From Burkholderia ambifaria (lineage in GTDB: Bacteria > Pseudomonadota > Gammaproteobacteria > Burkholderiales > Burkholderiaceae): a stretch of DNA of 64,000 nucleotides. The number at the start of each line of letters is the position of its first letter. Within the stretch, counting starts at the first letter, position 1. Both the position numbers and the translations under genes were made by a program. The DNA lies in NCBI RefSeq assembly GCF_001443045.1, contig NZ_LKPJ01000004.1, forward strand, positions 363,613-427,612, read 5' to 3'. A model generated the notes under the pieces. The model was not told the DNA's origin and did not search any database. It saw only the letters and a program-made list of their open reading frames with translations. Below, in pieces: positions 35,736-44,735 of this stretch.

Positions 35736-37376
35736 TTACACGGCGGTAGCCTGCCAGCGCGACGCGCCGTCGGCCGCGTGAGTGCGCGCGTGTGCCGAGG
35801 TCGCATGTTCGCCACCGGCCGGCATCCGGAACGCGGACACCGTCCCCGACAGCTCGCGGCCCTGCGCTTCGAGCGACTTCGACGCGGCCGCGGCCTGTTC
35901 GACGAGCGCCGCGTTCTGCTGGGTCGTCTCGTCCATCTGCGTGATCGTCAGGTTCACCTGGTCGATCCCTCGGCTCTGTTCGGCCGATGCCGCCGCGATT
36001 TCGCCCATGATGTCGGTGACGCGCGCGACGGCCTGCGTCACGTCCGACATCGTCTTGCCGGCTTCGCTCGCGAGCGCCGAACCATCCTGGATCGTCCGCA
36101 CCGACGCCGAGATCAGTTCCTTGATTTCCTTCGCGGCGGTCGACGAACGTTGCGCGAGGCTGCGCACCTCGCTCGCGACGACCGCGAAGCCGCGGCCCTG
36201 TTCGCCCGCGCGCGCCGCTTCGACGGCCGCGTTCAGCGCGAGGATGTTGGTCTGGAACGCGATGCCTTCGATGATGCCGGTGATGTCCGCGATCTTCGAC
36301 GAGCTGTGGCCGATTTCCGTCATCGTGTCGACCACGCGGCCGACCACCGAGCTGCCGCGCTGCGCGACGTCCGACGCATTCGCGGCGAGCGTGCTCGCCT
36401 GCTGCGCGTTTTCCGCGTTCAGGCGCACCGTCGACGTGAATTCCTCCATCGTCGCGGCGGTTTCCTGCAGCGATGCAGCCTGTTCCTCGGTGCGCTGGCT
36501 CAGGTCGAGGTTGCCCGATGCGATCTCGCCCACCGCGTGCGCGATGCTGTTCGACGAATCGCGCACGCGGCCAACGATGCCGATCAGCCGCGTATTCATC
36601 GTGTGCAATGCGTCGAGCAGGTCGCGCGTCTCGTCGTTGCCGCTCACGCTGATGCGGCTGCCGAGATCGCCGTTGGCCACCGTGCGCGCGACGTCGACCG
36701 CCGCGACGATCGGCACCGTGATCTTGCGTGTCAGCCACAGGCCGCCGCCCACCGCGACCGCGAGCGCGATCAGGCAGATGGCGGACAGCACGTTGCGCTC
36801 GGTCGTGTAACGATCCGCGAATGCCTGCGCGATCGCGAGTTCGCGCTCGTGCGTATAGGTTGCGTACGCATCGGTTGCGCGAACAAGTTGCGCGAGCAAC
36901 GGACGGCAGCGATTGTCGATATCGGCGGTTGCATCTTCCTTCTTGCCGGCCTGCGCGAGCCCGACGATATTCAGCGCGACGGGCCCGTAGCTCGCTTCGA
37001 CGCGCACGATCTCGGCGACCAGTTCGCGCGCGCGATCGGTCGTGTCGGTGGCGTTCGCCATCATGTCCTTCAGTTTCGCGAGATGGTCCTGCACGTCCTT
37101 GTGCGCCTGCTGCACTTCGGCCAGTTCGAGCTGGATGTCGGACGGCGTGGTCACGAGCACCAGGTTGCGCGCGGCGATCGCGCGCCGGTCGACCGACGTA
37201 CGGATTTGCGCAGCCAGGTTCGCTCGCGCGTTGACGCCGTTCACGTACCGGGAAAACTCGTCGTTCGTATCGGACAGTGCTTTCAGCGCCATGCCCGACA
37301 CGATCACGACGACCGCGGCGAGCAATCCGAAGCCGCCAAGCAGTTTTGCTTTGATGGTTATTCTGGCGATTTTCAC
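35736..37376 (-). CDS. Methyl-accepting chemotaxis protein (4-helix-bundle sensor)
   Basis: 546 residues, GTG start at 37376 with GAGAGG upstream. One membrane helix near residues 10-32, a periplasmic four-helix-bundle domain (about 35-190), a second helix (about 192-212), then a HAMP domain and a long coiled coil. The signalling tip EGIAFQTNILALNAAVEAARAGEQGRGFAVVASEVRSLAQR is intact. It ends WQATAV, without the NWETF pentapeptide that recruits CheR and CheB. It should signal through CheA/CheW. An FNR-type site lies 155 bases upstream, which suggests oxygen-linked expression. The ligand is unknown. Confidence 0.94.
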   Translation of the reverse strand: MKIARITIKAKLLGGFGLLAAVVVIVSGMALKALSDTNDEFSRYVNGVNARANLAAQIRTSVDRRAIAARNLVLVTTPSDIQLELAEVQQAHKDVQDHLAKLKDMMANATDTTDRARELVAEIVRVEASYGPVALNIVGLAQAGKKEDATADIDNRCRPLLAQLVRATDAYATYTHERELAIAQAFADRYTTERNVLSAICLIALAVAVGGGLWLTRKITVPIVAAVDVARTVANGDLGSRISVSGNDETRDLLDALHTMNTRLIGIVGRVRDSSNSIAHAVGEIASGNLDLSQRTEEQAASLQETAATMEEFTSTVRLNAENAQQASTLAANASDVAQRGSSVVGRVVDTMTEIGHSSSKIADITGIIEGIAFQTNILALNAAVEAARAGEQGRGFAVVASEVRSLAQRSSTAAKEIKELISASVRTIQDGSALASEAGKTMSDVTQAVARVTDIMGEIAAASAEQSRGIDQVNLTITQMDETTQQNAALVEQAAAASKSLEAQGRELSGTVSAFRMPAGGEHATSAHARTHAADGASRWQATAV

Positions 37377-37774
37377 GAGATGCCTCTCTGCGAGTGGGTG
37401 GCGAGGGGATTTATTGTTCGACCGGATACGGGCTCGTGCCGTCATTAACGGGTGTATCGGATATTTCTTTACCCTTCGAAAACCCTGATTTCGATTTTTT
37501 CTCGCCGGAAACCCCGATGGGAAGGCCTCTTTGATCTAGATCAAAAAAGCCGGCGATCACTGATGATTCTCACGTTCATACGCGGAACTAGATATTGGTC
37601 ATTATCGAAAGTTAATAGATTCGAGATCAGTTGATCGAACCATCCGATCGATTGCATTTTTGATTGATGGGTGAACTGCGCATTTACTTCTGCGCGGTCT
37701 GCGGTGCGATTCGGTCCCGTAAAACGGGTGCCCGGTCGAACGGCCCGCGACCGGTGCCGCAGGCCGTTCGACGG
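37377..37774 (-). other. AT-rich intergenic region upstream of the chemoreceptor (398 bases)
   Basis: No gene. From about 37440 to 37690 the composition is clearly richer in A and T than the rest of the window. It carries the FNR/ANR-type palindrome at 37531-37544. Being between the 3' end of a TonB receptor gene and the 5' end of the chemoreceptor gene, both on the minus strand, it should hold the chemoreceptor promoter. Confidence 0.6.
37531..37544 (-). promoter_or_regulatory. FNR/ANR box TTGAT-CTAG-ATCAA
   Basis: An exact match to the FNR/ANR consensus TTGATnnnnATCAA, and fully palindromic over 16 bases (37530-37545, TTTGATCTAGATCAAA). It lies about 155 bases upstream of the chemoreceptor GTG. 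FNR-type regulators bind such sites when oxygen is low. Confidence 0.8.
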
Positions 37775-39859
37775 TCAGAACGTCGTTCGCAGGCCGGCCA
37801 TCACGCTGCGGCCGCCTTCGGGTGCGAAGCCGCGTACGACCGAGGTCGCGTAGCGGATCTCCTGGTTCGTCAGGTTGTCGCCGCGCAGGTAGGCGAGCCA
37901 GTGCGTCGCGCCGACGCGGAACTTGTATGTGAGCATCACGCCGAGCGACGTGTAGCCGTCCGTCGAGAAGTCATTGTCGGGCACGCGGTGCTGCGACCAC
38001 GCATGCGTGACCTGCGCGCGCACACCGAACGGGCCATAGCCATAGTCGGCCGCGAGCGTCGCACGCAGCGGTGCGATGCGCGGCAGCGGCTGGCCGGTGT
38101 CGACGTTGCGCGCATGTGTGTAGTCGGCGGTCAGCTCCAGGTCGACCGTATGGCCGCGCCGCGAGAACGCGCGCCACTTGCCGTCGAGTTCGACGCCGTA
38201 GAACTCGGCGCGCACGCCGCGATAGATCGCTTCGTCGAGCGCCTCGCCGGTGCCGGGCGCGATCGGTTCGCCGTCGTCGTTCACGAGGCGGCCCGTGTTG
38301 TATTCGGTCAGGTAGTTCGAAAAGCGGTTGTAGAACACGCCGACGCTGCCGCGGTTCGGGCCGCTCGCATAGCGTAGCGACAGGTCGGTCGACACGGCCT
38401 TTTCCTTCGACGCGTTCGGGTTGCCGATCAGGAACTGGCCGGTTGCGTCGTGCGGGCCGTTCGAGTACAGCTCGTAGAAGGTTGGCGCGCGTTCCGTGTA
38501 CGCGACGTTCGCCGCAACCGACCACACGGGCGTCAGCGAGAACAGGGCGCCGGCTGACACGCTGCCGGCATTGAAGTCGCGCGGCTGCGCGAGCGCGAAT
38601 TTCTCGACGCCGGCCGGATCGGGATCGACCTTCACGTGCTCGAAGCGGCCGCCGAGGCTCAGCTTCAGCGCCGGGTCGACCTGCCATTCCTCGAGGCCGA
38701 ACAGCGCGACGCTGTTCGTGCGCGTGGACGGCACGAGCATTTCGTCGCCGAGCGCCGAGAACGTGTTCTGGCCGAACTGCACGCCGATCGCGCCCTCGAA
38801 CGGGCCGATCCTGCGATGCCGCGCCTCGATGCGCGCCTCGTAGCCGCGGTTGCGGAAGGTCGTCGCCGTTTCGCCGTTGTCGACTTCCTTGTGGCGATAG
38901 TCGGTGTACGCGAAATCGAACTTCAGCTTCGTGAACGGGCCGCTCAGGTTGCGCACCTCGGACGCGAGCGCGAGGCGTTCCTGGCGCATCCGCAGGCGCA
39001 CGTCGTCCTCGGCGATGGAGCCGTAGTTCGATTCGTAGCCGCTGTACGACAGGCCCGCGAAACCGTCGGCCCACGTGTACGACGCGCCGACGGCGCCGCC
39101 GTGTACGCGGCCGTCGCTGTTCGGGACGTTGCCGGCCGGTTGCGGCGTGTCGGGATCGTCGAGCGCGCGTTGCTGGCTGCTGCGCGCATCGCCGGGAATC
39201 CGCAACCTGCTCGTTTCGCGGTCGAATGCGTCGACATGGAACGCGAAGCGGCCGTTGCCGCCCTCGACCTGTGCGGCGCCTGCGCGCACCGAATTCGCGC
39301 CACCATAGCGCGCGTCGAGCGCACCCGTCACGCCTTCGATCGCCTCGCGCGGAATCCGGTTGTCGATCGTGTTGACGACGCCGCCGACCGCGTTGCCGCC
39401 GTACAGCAGCGCGGCCGGACCGCGCACGATTTCGACGCGCTCGATCGACAGCGGGTCCTGCGGCACCGCGTGGTCGTACGACAGCGACGATGCGTCGTAC
39501 GCGGCAACGCCGTTCTGCAGCAGCCGGATCCGGTCGCCATCCATCCCGCGGATGATCGGGCGGCCGACCATCGGCCCGTAGGTGGTGGTCGACACGCCGG
39601 GCAGGCCGTCGAGCGTTTCGCCGAGCGAATCGGCCTGGCGGCGCGTCAGCGCGTCGCCGGACAGTTGCACGGTCGGCGCGATCAGCTCGGTGTCGCCGAG
39701 CGGGTTCGCGGTCACGAAGATCGGCGCGAGCGGCGTGGCTTGCGTCGGCGTCGGTGTCGATGGGGCGGGCGTATCGGCCTGCGCGTGCGCGACGGCGGCG
39801 AACAGCATCAGCGAAACGGGCGAGAGCGGGAGACGAGGGAGACGAGGGAGGTCGCGCAT
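37775..39859 (-). CDS. TonB-dependent outer membrane receptor, ZnuD-like (probable zinc uptake)
   Basis: 694 residues from the ATG at 39859, chosen because a signal peptide ending AHAQA follows (MRDLPRLPRLPLSPVSLMLFAAVAHA). The plug has APIFVTANPLGDTELIAP as TonB-box region, RPIIRGMDGDRIRLLQNGVAAYDASSLSYDHAVPQDPLSIERVEIVRGPAALLYGGNAVGGVVNTIDNRIPRE. That HAVPQDPLSIERVE stretch is typical of the ZnuD/PA0781 receptor group. The barrel ends in Phe. The zinc assignment rests on family pattern plus the Zur-type box at 40027-40049. Longer in-frame starts exist but lack ribosome sites. Confidence 0.88.
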   Translation of the reverse strand: MRDLPRLPRLPLSPVSLMLFAAVAHAQADTPAPSTPTPTQATPLAPIFVTANPLGDTELIAPTVQLSGDALTRRQADSLGETLDGLPGVSTTTYGPMVGRPIIRGMDGDRIRLLQNGVAAYDASSLSYDHAVPQDPLSIERVEIVRGPAALLYGGNAVGGVVNTIDNRIPREAIEGVTGALDARYGGANSVRAGAAQVEGGNGRFAFHVDAFDRETSRLRIPGDARSSQQRALDDPDTPQPAGNVPNSDGRVHGGAVGASYTWADGFAGLSYSGYESNYGSIAEDDVRLRMRQERLALASEVRNLSGPFTKLKFDFAYTDYRHKEVDNGETATTFRNRGYEARIEARHRRIGPFEGAIGVQFGQNTFSALGDEMLVPSTRTNSVALFGLEEWQVDPALKLSLGGRFEHVKVDPDPAGVEKFALAQPRDFNAGSVSAGALFSLTPVWSVAANVAYTERAPTFYELYSNGPHDATGQFLIGNPNASKEKAVSTDLSLRYASGPNRGSVGVFYNRFSNYLTEYNTGRLVNDDGEPIAPGTGEALDEAIYRGVRAEFYGVELDGKWRAFSRRGHTVDLELTADYTHARNVDTGQPLPRIAPLRATLAADYGYGPFGVRAQVTHAWSQHRVPDNDFSTDGYTSLGVMLTYKFRVGATHWLAYLRGDNLTNQEIRYATSVVRGFAPEGGRSVMAGLRTTF

Positions 39860-40279
39860 GGTCGGTGAATCGGTTGGAATGGGTTGGAATCGGATCGGGA
39901 AACGGGGCATGCGGGCGTCAATCGATACGATATATTGTTGCATCATCGGCGCGCAGTGACCCGCTGGAACATGATTTGGCGATGCCGGGCCGGCCAATGA
40001 GAACGGGGGGCAGCGGGCGAGCACGTGAAATGATATGTTATATCATTTCGAATTCAAGGCAAAACGGCGGCGGGCTGCAGGGTTTTCGACCAACGGCTGA
40101 AATAGCTGCGAAAGCAGAGGCGGGTCGTAAAACCGGCGCCGGGGCCGGTGGCCCGCGCAACCTGCCGCGCGATGGATCCGCCGCGCTCGCGCGCGTTTCT
40201 CGCCCCGTTGATGCGTATCAAGGCGTTCCGGTTTCCAGCCCGGATACTGGCTCGGTCATCGACCAGACAGGAGCGACAC
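39860..40279 (+). other. Divergent region between ZnuD-like receptor and adhP (420 bases)
   Basis: No separate gene. It contains the strong Zur-type palindrome at 40027-40049. A weaker imperfect repeat of similar bases lies at about 39924-39944 (GATACGATATATTGTTGCATC), which may be a second, degenerate site or the minus-strand promoter. Confidence 0.5.
40027..40049 (-). promoter_or_regulatory. Zur box (zinc uptake regulator operator)
   Basis: A perfect 10-bp inverted repeat, GAAATGATAT and ATATCATTTC, around a 3-base centre. Compared with the proteobacterial Zur consensus (GAAATGTTATA, one base, TATAACATTTC), I count 20 of 23 positions identical. It lies 168 bases from the ZnuD-like start and 231 bases from the adhP start. 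When zinc is ample, Zur should bind here and repress the receptor gene. Confidence 0.82.
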
Positions 40280-41308
40280 GTGACACAAACCATGAAAGCG
40301 GCCGTGGTACACGCGTTCGGCGAACCGTTGCGGATCGAGGAAGTGCCGATCCCGACGCCGGGCGCGGGCCAGATCCTCGTCAACATCAAGGCGTCGGGCG
40401 TCTGCCATACCGACCTGCATGCAGCCGACGGCGACTGGCCCGTGAAGCCGACGCTGCCGTTCATTCCCGGACACGAAGGCGTGGGAATCGTCGCGGCGGT
40501 CGGGGCGGGCGTCACGCACGTGCGCGAGGGCGATCGCGTTGGCGTGCCCTGGCTCTACACGGCATGCGGTCACTGCGAGTACTGCCACACCGGCTGGGAA
40601 ACCCTTTGCCACGGACAGCAGAACACCGGCTATTCGGTCAACGGCAGCTATGCCGAATACGTGCTGGCCGATCCAGACTACGTCGGCCATCTGCCGGCGC
40701 AGGTGGCGTTCGACGAGATCGCACCGATCCTGTGCGCGGGCGTGACGGTCTACAAGGGCATTCGCGTCACCGACACGCGTCCGGGCCAGTGGCTCGCGAT
40801 TTCAGGCATCGGCGGGCTCGGTCACGTGGCCGTGCAATACGCGCGTGCAATGGGCCTGCACGTCGCGGCGATCGACGTTTCCCCGGCGAAGCTCGCACTT
40901 GCGCGCGAGCTTGGCGCACAGCTGACGATCGATGCGTCGGCCGACGATCCGGCGAAGATCATCCAGAAGGAGATCGGCGGTGCGCACGGCGTGCTGGTCA
41001 CGGCCGTGTCGCGCAGCGCGTTCGCGCAGGCGCTCGGGATGGTGCGGCGCGGCGGCACGGTGGCGCTGAACGGCTTGCCGCCTGGCGATTTTCCGTTGCC
41101 GATCTTCTCGACCGTGCTGAACGGCATCACGGTGCGCGGCTCGATCGTCGGCACACGGCGCGACCTGCAGGAATCGCTCGATTTCGCGGCGGACGGGCTG
41201 GTGCGTGCGCATATCCATCGCGACCGGCTCGGCAACATCAACGACATATTCGCGCGGCTGCGCGAAGGGAAAGTCGACGGTCGCGTCGTGCTGACCGACA
41301 TGCATTGA
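40280..41308 (+). CDS. adhP: Zinc-dependent alcohol dehydrogenase (AdhP type)
   Basis: 342 residues, GTG start at 40280 with AGGAG 7 bases before; the alternative ATG four codons later lacks such a site. Catalytic zinc ligands are in [14 protein letters not shown] and [10 protein letters not shown]. The structural zinc loop, normally four cysteines, is seen in [20 protein letters not shown]. The cofactor motif is [14 protein letters not shown]. It oxidises ethanol and other short alcohols, or reduces aldehydes, with NAD+. The full set of zinc ligands makes it a zinc-demanding enzyme, which is interesting beside a Zur box. Confidence 0.94.
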   Translation: MTQTMKAAVVHAFGEPLRIEEVPIPTPGAGQILVNIKASGVCHTDLHAADGDWPVKPTLPFIPGHEGVGIVAAVGAGVTHVREGDRVGVPWLYTACGHCEYCHTGWETLCHGQQNTGYSVNGSYAEYVLADPDYVGHLPAQVAFDEIAPILCAGVTVYKGIRVTDTRPGQWLAISGIGGLGHVAVQYARAMGLHVAAIDVSPAKLALARELGAQLTIDASADDPAKIIQKEIGGAHGVLVTAVSRSAFAQALGMVRRGGTVALNGLPPGDFPLPIFSTVLNGITVRGSIVGTRRDLQESLDFAADGLVRAHIHRDRLGNINDIFARLREGKVDGRVVLTDMH

Positions 41309-41320
41309 CGCACTCGGGCA

Positions 41321-41353
41321 CGCCGCCGCGACGCGCGGGACGTCGCGGCGGCG
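41321..41353 (+). terminator. GC-rich hairpin between convergent adhP and BNR protein gene
   Basis: A perfect 13-bp stem (CGCCGCCGCGACG, 41321-41333; CGTCGCGGCGGCG, 41341-41353) with a 7-base loop. It lies between the two stop codons. No T tract follows on either strand, so it may act as a barrier or processing hairpin. Confidence 0.55.
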
Positions 41354-41370
41354 CTGCGCTCACGCGCGCA

Positions 41371-42825
41371 TCACGGCGCGAAGAACACGTCGGTGCGGTT
41401 CGTCAGGTTGCCTGCGCTGGTCTGGACGAAGAACGGATGGAACGACGACGACGGCAGCACGTCGAGCCCCTGGTAATCGCCGATGAAGAAGCCTTCCGCG
41501 TTGGGCGCGATCTTCATGTCGAACGGGCCGCCGACGCGCCGCTCGTCGGCGAACGTCGTGCCGCCGTCGTGCGAGATCTTGCGCCAGAACCCGGTCGGCA
41601 GCGTCGTCGTGTTGCCGGCCTGCAGGTCGCGGAAGTCGTAGTAGGTGACCATCACCGCGCCGGCGTTGTTGACGCGCACCGACGGATTGAACGCCGGGCG
41701 CCCGGTCGGCGTGTTCACCTGCAGCGGCGCGCTCCAGCTCGCGCCGCCGTCCGTCGACGTCGACAGCGCGATCTCGTCGTAGCTGCCGCCGTTGAAGCGG
41801 CTGTCCTGCCAGACGACGTAGAGCTGTCCGGACGCCGGATCGATCGCGGGCTCCGGAATGATGTCGCCGGTGCGCACGGGCTCGCCGGTGTTCGGATCGG
41901 TCACGCCGACCGTCTGCAGCCCGGCGATCACCTGCGGCTTCGTCCAGGTGGCGCCATCGTCGGTCGACTTGACGAATGCGACCTTGCCGGCCGCCTTGCT
42001 GAACGGCGGCTGGATCAGGTCGAAGAAGTCGTAGAGCGTGCCCGTTTTCGGATCGACGACGATCTGGTTGCCGATCGTCTGCTGACGCGACGGCGTGTTG
42101 ACGATGACCTTCGCGCGGCTCCAGGTCTTGCCGCCGTCGACCGTCTTCGAGAAGAACGTCGGCCCGCGGTAGGCGGCCGTGTGCAGGTTCGCGTACGGGT
42201 TGCCGTTCGGCAGTTCGAGGCGGTCCCACACGGCATAGGCGGCGCCGGCCTTCACCGGGTTCGCCGTCACCGATTCCTTGTCGTTGAAGAACTGCGTCGT
42301 CGGCTCGTCGTTCGCGATCAGCACGGCCGGGCTGCTCCATGTCTGTCCGCCGTCGGTCGACACCGATGCCGCGACCGCATTGCTGTTGTTCGACTGGTTG
42401 AACGAGATCGACACCGAGTACGCGGTGCCGTCCGGCCCGAACGACACCCACGGGTCGGAAGCGCGTTCGTACTTGAGCCCGCCGGGCGCGCACGCGCTGA
42501 ACGGCTGCGGCGTGCGTGCCCAGGTCGCGCCGCCGTCGAACGTATAACCCGCGACGAGCCCGTGGGCGCCGCCGTTCGACCAGCGGTCCTGCTGCCACAC
42601 GCCGATCATGTTGGTCGGGTTCGCCGGGTTCACCGACAGCCACGGTTCGACCTCGGCGTTCACGTAGTTCGTGCCGGGGCCGCCGATCGTGCAGGCGGCG
42701 AACGGACTCGGGCCGGACACGACCACGGGGTCGGCATGGGCCGCCGCGGCGGCGGCCATCGCTACTGCGGCAGACAGGCGGGTGACGCGGGTGACAAGGG
42801 AGGGGGACACGATCGTGCGTCGCAT
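41371..42825 (-). CDS. Secreted BNR/Asp-box repeat protein (sialidase-like fold)
   Basis: 484 residues; the ATG at 42825 has GAGGAG upstream. A signal peptide ends AAAHA (residues 1-31). At least six Asp-box motifs are visible: FDGGATW, STDGGQTW, TVDGGKTW, STDDGATW, STDGGASW and SHDGGTTF. These define a six-bladed beta-propeller of the sialidase/BNR type. I do not see the arginine triad of true sialidases with confidence, so catalytic activity is uncertain; many such proteins bind glycans or have unknown roles. It should be periplasmic or secreted. The gene stands alone. Confidence 0.87.
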   Translation of the reverse strand: MRRTIVSPSLVTRVTRLSAAVAMAAAAAAHADPVVVSGPSPFAACTIGGPGTNYVNAEVEPWLSVNPANPTNMIGVWQQDRWSNGGAHGLVAGYTFDGGATWARTPQPFSACAPGGLKYERASDPWVSFGPDGTAYSVSISFNQSNNSNAVAASVSTDGGQTWSSPAVLIANDEPTTQFFNDKESVTANPVKAGAAYAVWDRLELPNGNPYANLHTAAYRGPTFFSKTVDGGKTWSRAKVIVNTPSRQQTIGNQIVVDPKTGTLYDFFDLIQPPFSKAAGKVAFVKSTDDGATWTKPQVIAGLQTVGVTDPNTGEPVRTGDIIPEPAIDPASGQLYVVWQDSRFNGGSYDEIALSTSTDGGASWSAPLQVNTPTGRPAFNPSVRVNNAGAVMVTYYDFRDLQAGNTTTLPTGFWRKISHDGGTTFADERRVGGPFDMKIAPNAEGFFIGDYQGLDVLPSSSFHPFFVQTSAGNLTNRTDVFFAP

Positions 42826-43338
42826 GGACTGCTCCTCGTTGACGTGCGGTGGCGACGGCGCGGCGACGCAACGCGAACCGGTACGCGGCAACGGATGCCG
42901 TGCAACGCGTCGGGTCGTGTGGTTCAGGAGGCCGCTTCGGTCATCGCTATCCGCGTGTGCTGGACGCCGCCAGCACGTCGGTTAAGACTCCTCTTCTTTT
43001 CATTGCTTGTCGGGCGCGTCTTGGGATGTGGACCCGACGGGAAGGCCAGTCCGTGCATACGACGAATGCAGCGAAGTGGATTGCAATGTAGGCGATCCCT
43101 ATGCGCCAAGGGATGCAATTTTTTGTAACAGAGCGTAGTCGGAAAGCGTTGCCGAAGCGGTGCGTCAGGAACGCAAAATTTGCCGCCGTGAATGCCGGAA
43201 AAGCGAATCGAAAACGCGAATCGCAATCGCTTTCGGTTGCGACGCTCGGGTCGTATCGTATCGATGGCGTGCCGCGTGCCGCGTGCCGCGTGCCGCGTGC
43301 CGCGTGCCGCGACTGACGCGACGCGTTGTCCGTGCCGT
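42826..43338 (-). other. Intergenic region between BNR protein and MarR genes (513 bases)
   Basis: No gene with a credible start and family content. It contains a lower-GC stretch at about 43090-43240 and the heptamer repeat at 43267-43308. The promoter of the BNR gene should lie in the first 200 bases. Confidence 0.5.
43267..43311 (+). repeat. Tandem heptamer repeat (GCGTGCC, six copies)
   Basis: Six perfect copies of GCGTGCC run from 43267 to 43308, with a partial seventh (GCG). They lie 28 bases beyond the 3' end of the MarR gene, outside coding sequence. A seven-base unit is prone to slippage, so copy number is likely to vary between strains. Confidence 0.95.
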
Positions 43339-43770
43339 TCAGCGCTCGGCCGGAAAGCGGTCCTGCAATGCGTGCAGCCAGCGCGCGACGACGTCGAGTT
43401 CCGCGTCGGAAAATCCGTCGCACAGCTTGCCGTTCAACTCACGCAGCAGCCCGCGCGCACGCTTGAGCGCCGCATGACCTTCGTCGGTCAGGAACAGGCG
43501 CGTGGCGCGCCCGTCGTCCGAATCGGCGTGACGCGCGAGCAGGCCGGCCTTCGCCATCCGGTCGGCGAGCCCCGTCATCGCGGACGGCGCCAGTTGCAGC
43601 GCCGCGCCGACTTCACCGATCAGCGCGCCGTCCTGCTTCGCGAGGCAGAACAACACGCCGGCCTGCGCGGCACTCGCGCGCGAATCGGTCTCGGCCTTGC
43701 GGTCGACCCAGCGCTGCACGCGCCGCTGGCCGATGTTCAACAGGAAAAACAGTCGTCGGTGTTCGCTCAA
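43339..43770 (-). CDS. MarR family transcriptional regulator
   Basis: 143 residues. The start is the TTG at 43770, which overlaps the stop of the hydrolase gene as TTGA; no ATG start fits the family. The winged-helix core reads AAQAGVLFCLAKQDGALIGEVGAALQLAPSAMTGLADRMAKAGLLARHADSDDGRATRLFLTDEGHAALKRAR, with the DDGR wing typical of MarR. It ends with a dimerisation helix (DVVARWLHALQDRF). It should repress the hydrolase-marR operon by binding the twin palindromes at 44706-44753. The inducing ligand is unknown. Confidence 0.9.
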   Translation of the reverse strand: MSEHRRLFFLLNIGQRRVQRWVDRKAETDSRASAAQAGVLFCLAKQDGALIGEVGAALQLAPSAMTGLADRMAKAGLLARHADSDDGRATRLFLTDEGHAALKRARGLLRELNGKLCDGFSDAELDVVARWLHALQDRFPAER

Positions 43771-44684
43771 GCTCGGTTCCCGGCAGCAATGGAAAGGGAC
43801 GGGCGGCCCGCTTCGCGCGGCGCGTCGAGCGCTTGCGCGAGCCAGTCGGCGACCGCGGGCCACAACACGGTACCGGGCCGGCTGCGGAAGAAGCCCATGT
43901 GTCCGACCGGCCCGCTGCCTGCGGCGTGCGGATCGATCTGGCGGCGTTCGACGGCCGCCCGGGTCAGGTAGCTTACCAGCAGGTCGATCGCGGGCGGGTT
44001 CGCCCACGGATCGTCGTCGAAGCCGAGCGCGAGGATCGGCAACCGCTGCTTCGAGAAGCGCTCGGCCGCGCCGAGCGTCGGATCGTCGAAGAAGTAGCGC
44101 GGCAGCGTGGTCCAGCGGCTCCATTCTCGGAACACGCCGGCGGGGAGGTCCTCGCCGAGCCCGAGCCGCTTGCCGGGCACGTAGCCGAGCAGCGCGGACG
44201 CGAGCGGGCCGAGCACGCGCAGGATCAGCCGCACCTTCAGCCGTTCCGCCGCGCGGGAAATCAGCCGCGTGCTGCCTGCATGCGCGGCGACGAGCACGGC
44301 CGCGCGCAGGTGCACAGTGCCGGCCGACAGCCCGATCGCGTGGCCGCCGACGCTGTGCCCGACCGCCAGCAGCGGCAGCCCTTCGTACGCATCGCGTGCC
44401 CACGCGATCGCGGCGCCGACGTCGAGCTCGACCCAATCGCGCATGCGCGCCTGCAGCGCGCTCAACCGCGCGGGCCGCGACGCGCCAATGCCGCGATAGT
44501 TGTAGGTCAGCGCCGCGAAGCCGCGCTCGGTCAGGAAGCGCGCGAAGCCCGCATACAACCGCTCCGGCACGGCGGTTGCCGGATGGATCAGCACCAGCGC
44601 GCGCGGCGGCGCGTCCGGCGACCATAGCGTGCCGCGCAGCGTGTAGCCATCGGCAGCGGAAAACTCGATGGGTTCTGACGTCAT
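43767..44684 (-). CDS. Alpha/beta hydrolase (serine esterase-like)
   Basis: 305 residues starting MTSEPIEFSAADGYTLRGTLWSP. The oxyanion region LVLIHPATAVPERLYAGFARFLTERGFAALTYNYRGIGAS is followed by the nucleophile elbow GHSVGG (about residue 109). The likely acid is the Asp in ALGFDDDPWANP (about residue 235), and the histidine is in GPVGHMGFFR (about residue 272). It should cleave an ester or similar bond. It is the first gene of the two-gene operon with the MarR regulator, whose operators lie 22 bases upstream of this start. Confidence 0.9.
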   Translation of the reverse strand: MTSEPIEFSAADGYTLRGTLWSPDAPPRALVLIHPATAVPERLYAGFARFLTERGFAALTYNYRGIGASRPARLSALQARMRDWVELDVGAAIAWARDAYEGLPLLAVGHSVGGHAIGLSAGTVHLRAAVLVAAHAGSTRLISRAAERLKVRLILRVLGPLASALLGYVPGKRLGLGEDLPAGVFREWSRWTTLPRYFFDDPTLGAAERFSKQRLPILALGFDDDPWANPPAIDLLVSYLTRAAVERRQIDPHAAGSGPVGHMGFFRSRPGTVLWPAVADWLAQALDAPREAGRPSLSIAAGNRA

Positions 44685-44705
44685 GGCCGTTCTCGTTCCG
44701 GGTTT

Positions 44706-44723
44706 TATTTCGTATGCGAAATA
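44706..44723 (-). promoter_or_regulatory. MarR operator, proximal copy (TATTTCG-4-CGAAATA)
   Basis: A perfect 7-4-7 inverted repeat, 22 bases upstream of the hydrolase start, with the same arms as the copy 30 bases away. The location overlaps the expected promoter of the hydrolase-marR operon, so binding of MarR would block transcription. Confidence 0.8.
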
Positions 44724-44735
44724 TAGTTCGTGATT

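Noticed and set aside
39924..39944. Second Zur box in the ZnuD-like promoter
   Set aside because: The repeat is too imperfect to call; noted only as a weak possibility in the intergenic entry.
41371..42825. BNR protein as a true sialidase
   Set aside because: Asp boxes are clear, but the catalytic arginine triad and nucleophile Tyr could not be identified by eye, so only the fold is claimed.
39754..43128. 1124-codon plus-strand frame across adhP and the BNR gene
   Set aside because: It crosses two real genes in different frames and has no protein features.
43267..43311. Heptamer array considered as CRISPR-like
   Set aside because: Units are 7 bases, directly adjacent, with no spacers and no cas genes.
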